From NCBI GenBank assembly GCA_035535015.1, contig DATLQU010000024.1:1-64000 (forward strand): a stretch of DNA of 64,000 bases, given 5' to 3'. The position numbers and the translations under genes are program-made. Origin of the DNA: Palsa-661 sp035535015. GTDB taxonomy: Bacteria > Actinomycetota > Acidimicrobiia > Acidimicrobiales > UBA8190. The notes under the pieces are model-generated. The model worked only from the letters and a program-made list of their open reading frames with translations, ran no database searches and was not told the DNA's origin. Below are positions 63,648-64,000 of this stretch, in pieces. Position 1 is the stretch's first letter; each line of letters starts with the position of its first letter.

Positions 63648-64000
63648 GTGAAACTCCCTCCGCCCGGGTAGAGAGCAGCGCACGCGCTGACGGCCCCCCG
63701 CCCGACATCCCGTCCGGATCCATGAGAGGCACCGGTGCTGGCACTGTAAGGGGGCCGAAGGCCACCAACAACACCCAAAATTGGGGAACATAACGTGGGG
63801 TGAGCGGAAAGTGGCGATCTTGATGCGGCCTGCGGTCGTGCTGCCTCATGTGATCGGGACCCCCGCCCGGGACCGGTCCCGATGAATGTACGCAGTACGG
63901 CCTTGTTTTCATCATCATTGAGGGTGACCCCAGGCGCCCTTTCCGACCACAATGGGGTGGTGACGAAGAGCATCACCAAGAGCACGCGCCGTGGTTGCCT
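63648..64000. other. upstream region of the giant Ig-repeat gene
   Basis: These 353 bases at the right edge hold no gene that I can support. They should contain the promoter of the minus-strand surface series. An A-rich stretch (AACACCCAAAATTGGGGAA, about 63770-63788) and an inverted repeat (63853-63883) stand out. A possible plus-strand start (GTG 63960, encoding VTKSITKSTRRGC) reaches the window end but is too short to judge. Confidence 0.5.
63853..63883. promoter_or_regulatory. inverted repeat upstream of the surface-gene series
   Basis: ATCGGGACC at 63853-63861 pairs with GGTCCCGAT at 63875-63883 across 13 nt. A nested perfect palindrome, CGGGACCGGTCCCG, lies at 63868-63881. It is about 205-235 bp upstream of ATG 63647. 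It could be an operator for a dimeric regulator or the terminator of a gene beyond the window; no T tract is present. Confidence 0.4.

Noticed and set aside
63960..64000. possible plus-strand gene start (GTG, VTKSITKSTRRGC) at the right edge
   Set aside because: Only 13 codons are visible, so coding potential cannot be judged.

Overview
The window is high-GC bacterial DNA with dense, often overlapping genes (many ATGA or GTGA junctions), frequent GTG starts and long antisense shadow frames. Gene content (aa3-type cytochrome oxidase cluster with CtaG-type assembly factors, CAP and beta-propeller-like secreted proteins carrying GYWxVAxDGG repeats, D-aminoacylase, acyl-CoA dehydrogenase, OmpR-family two-component systems) suggests an aerobic, chemoheterotrophic actinobacterium, most likely of the Acidimicrobiia. 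That placement is inference from gene content, not from a marker gene.

Layout. 1-5.8 kb: end of a HAD-family phosphatase, a sigma-70 factor, a secreted protein, an SDR/epimerase and a crotonase. 5.8-6.6 kb: a damaged beta-helix gene. 6.9-17.9 kb: UvrD/AddA-like helicase-nuclease, a secreted repeat protein, a GGDEF-EAL protein, a hydrolase/deacylase pair and a GGCT-like protein. 17.9-19.1 kb: a decayed transglutaminase locus. 19.2-22.9 kb: redox locus A (ferredoxin, NuoF-like flavoprotein, four-His membrane cytochrome, ApbE flavin transferase, Thr-rich anchor), divergent from a two-component system at 23.1-25.4 kb. 25.4-25.8 kb: a TnpB relic. 27-39.4 kb: cytochrome c oxidase biogenesis (ctaB, two SCO-type proteins, two CtaG-type proteins) and structural genes (ctaC, ctaD, ctaE). 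39.6-47 kb: flippase-like membrane protein, CAP-domain secreted protein, phosphodiester glycosidase-like lipoprotein, acyl-CoA dehydrogenase and glycosyltransferase. 47-54.5 kb: redox locus B with its own two-component system. 54.7-63.6 kb: secreted proteins, including a 1648-residue Ig-repeat protein and two tandem paralogues.

The most interesting content is the pair of redox loci. Each encodes the same four-part chain: a small ferredoxin, a NuoF-like FMN/Fe-S protein, a ferric-reductase-like membrane cytochrome with four His on two helices, and ApbE, which attaches FMN covalently to Thr/Ser. Locus B also encodes two small exported or membrane-anchored proteins of otherwise different sequence that both end in HTTTGAT plus a short tail. 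This fits the ApbE target consensus Dxx[ST]GA[ST] except for His in place of Asp. I propose that they are minimal FMN-carrying proteins, and that the locus moves electrons from the cytoplasm through the membrane cytochrome to flavins on a surface protein layer. Both loci are linked to an OmpR-type regulator and both carry 11-bp-spaced direct repeats upstream, as expected for operators of such regulators.

The same-strand genes from 63.6 kb down to 47 kb are almost continuous, so the surface proteins, flavin carriers, electron-transfer chain and two-component system may be co-expressed. No tRNA, rRNA or CRISPR array was seen. All function calls come from reading motifs and context; no database search was run.
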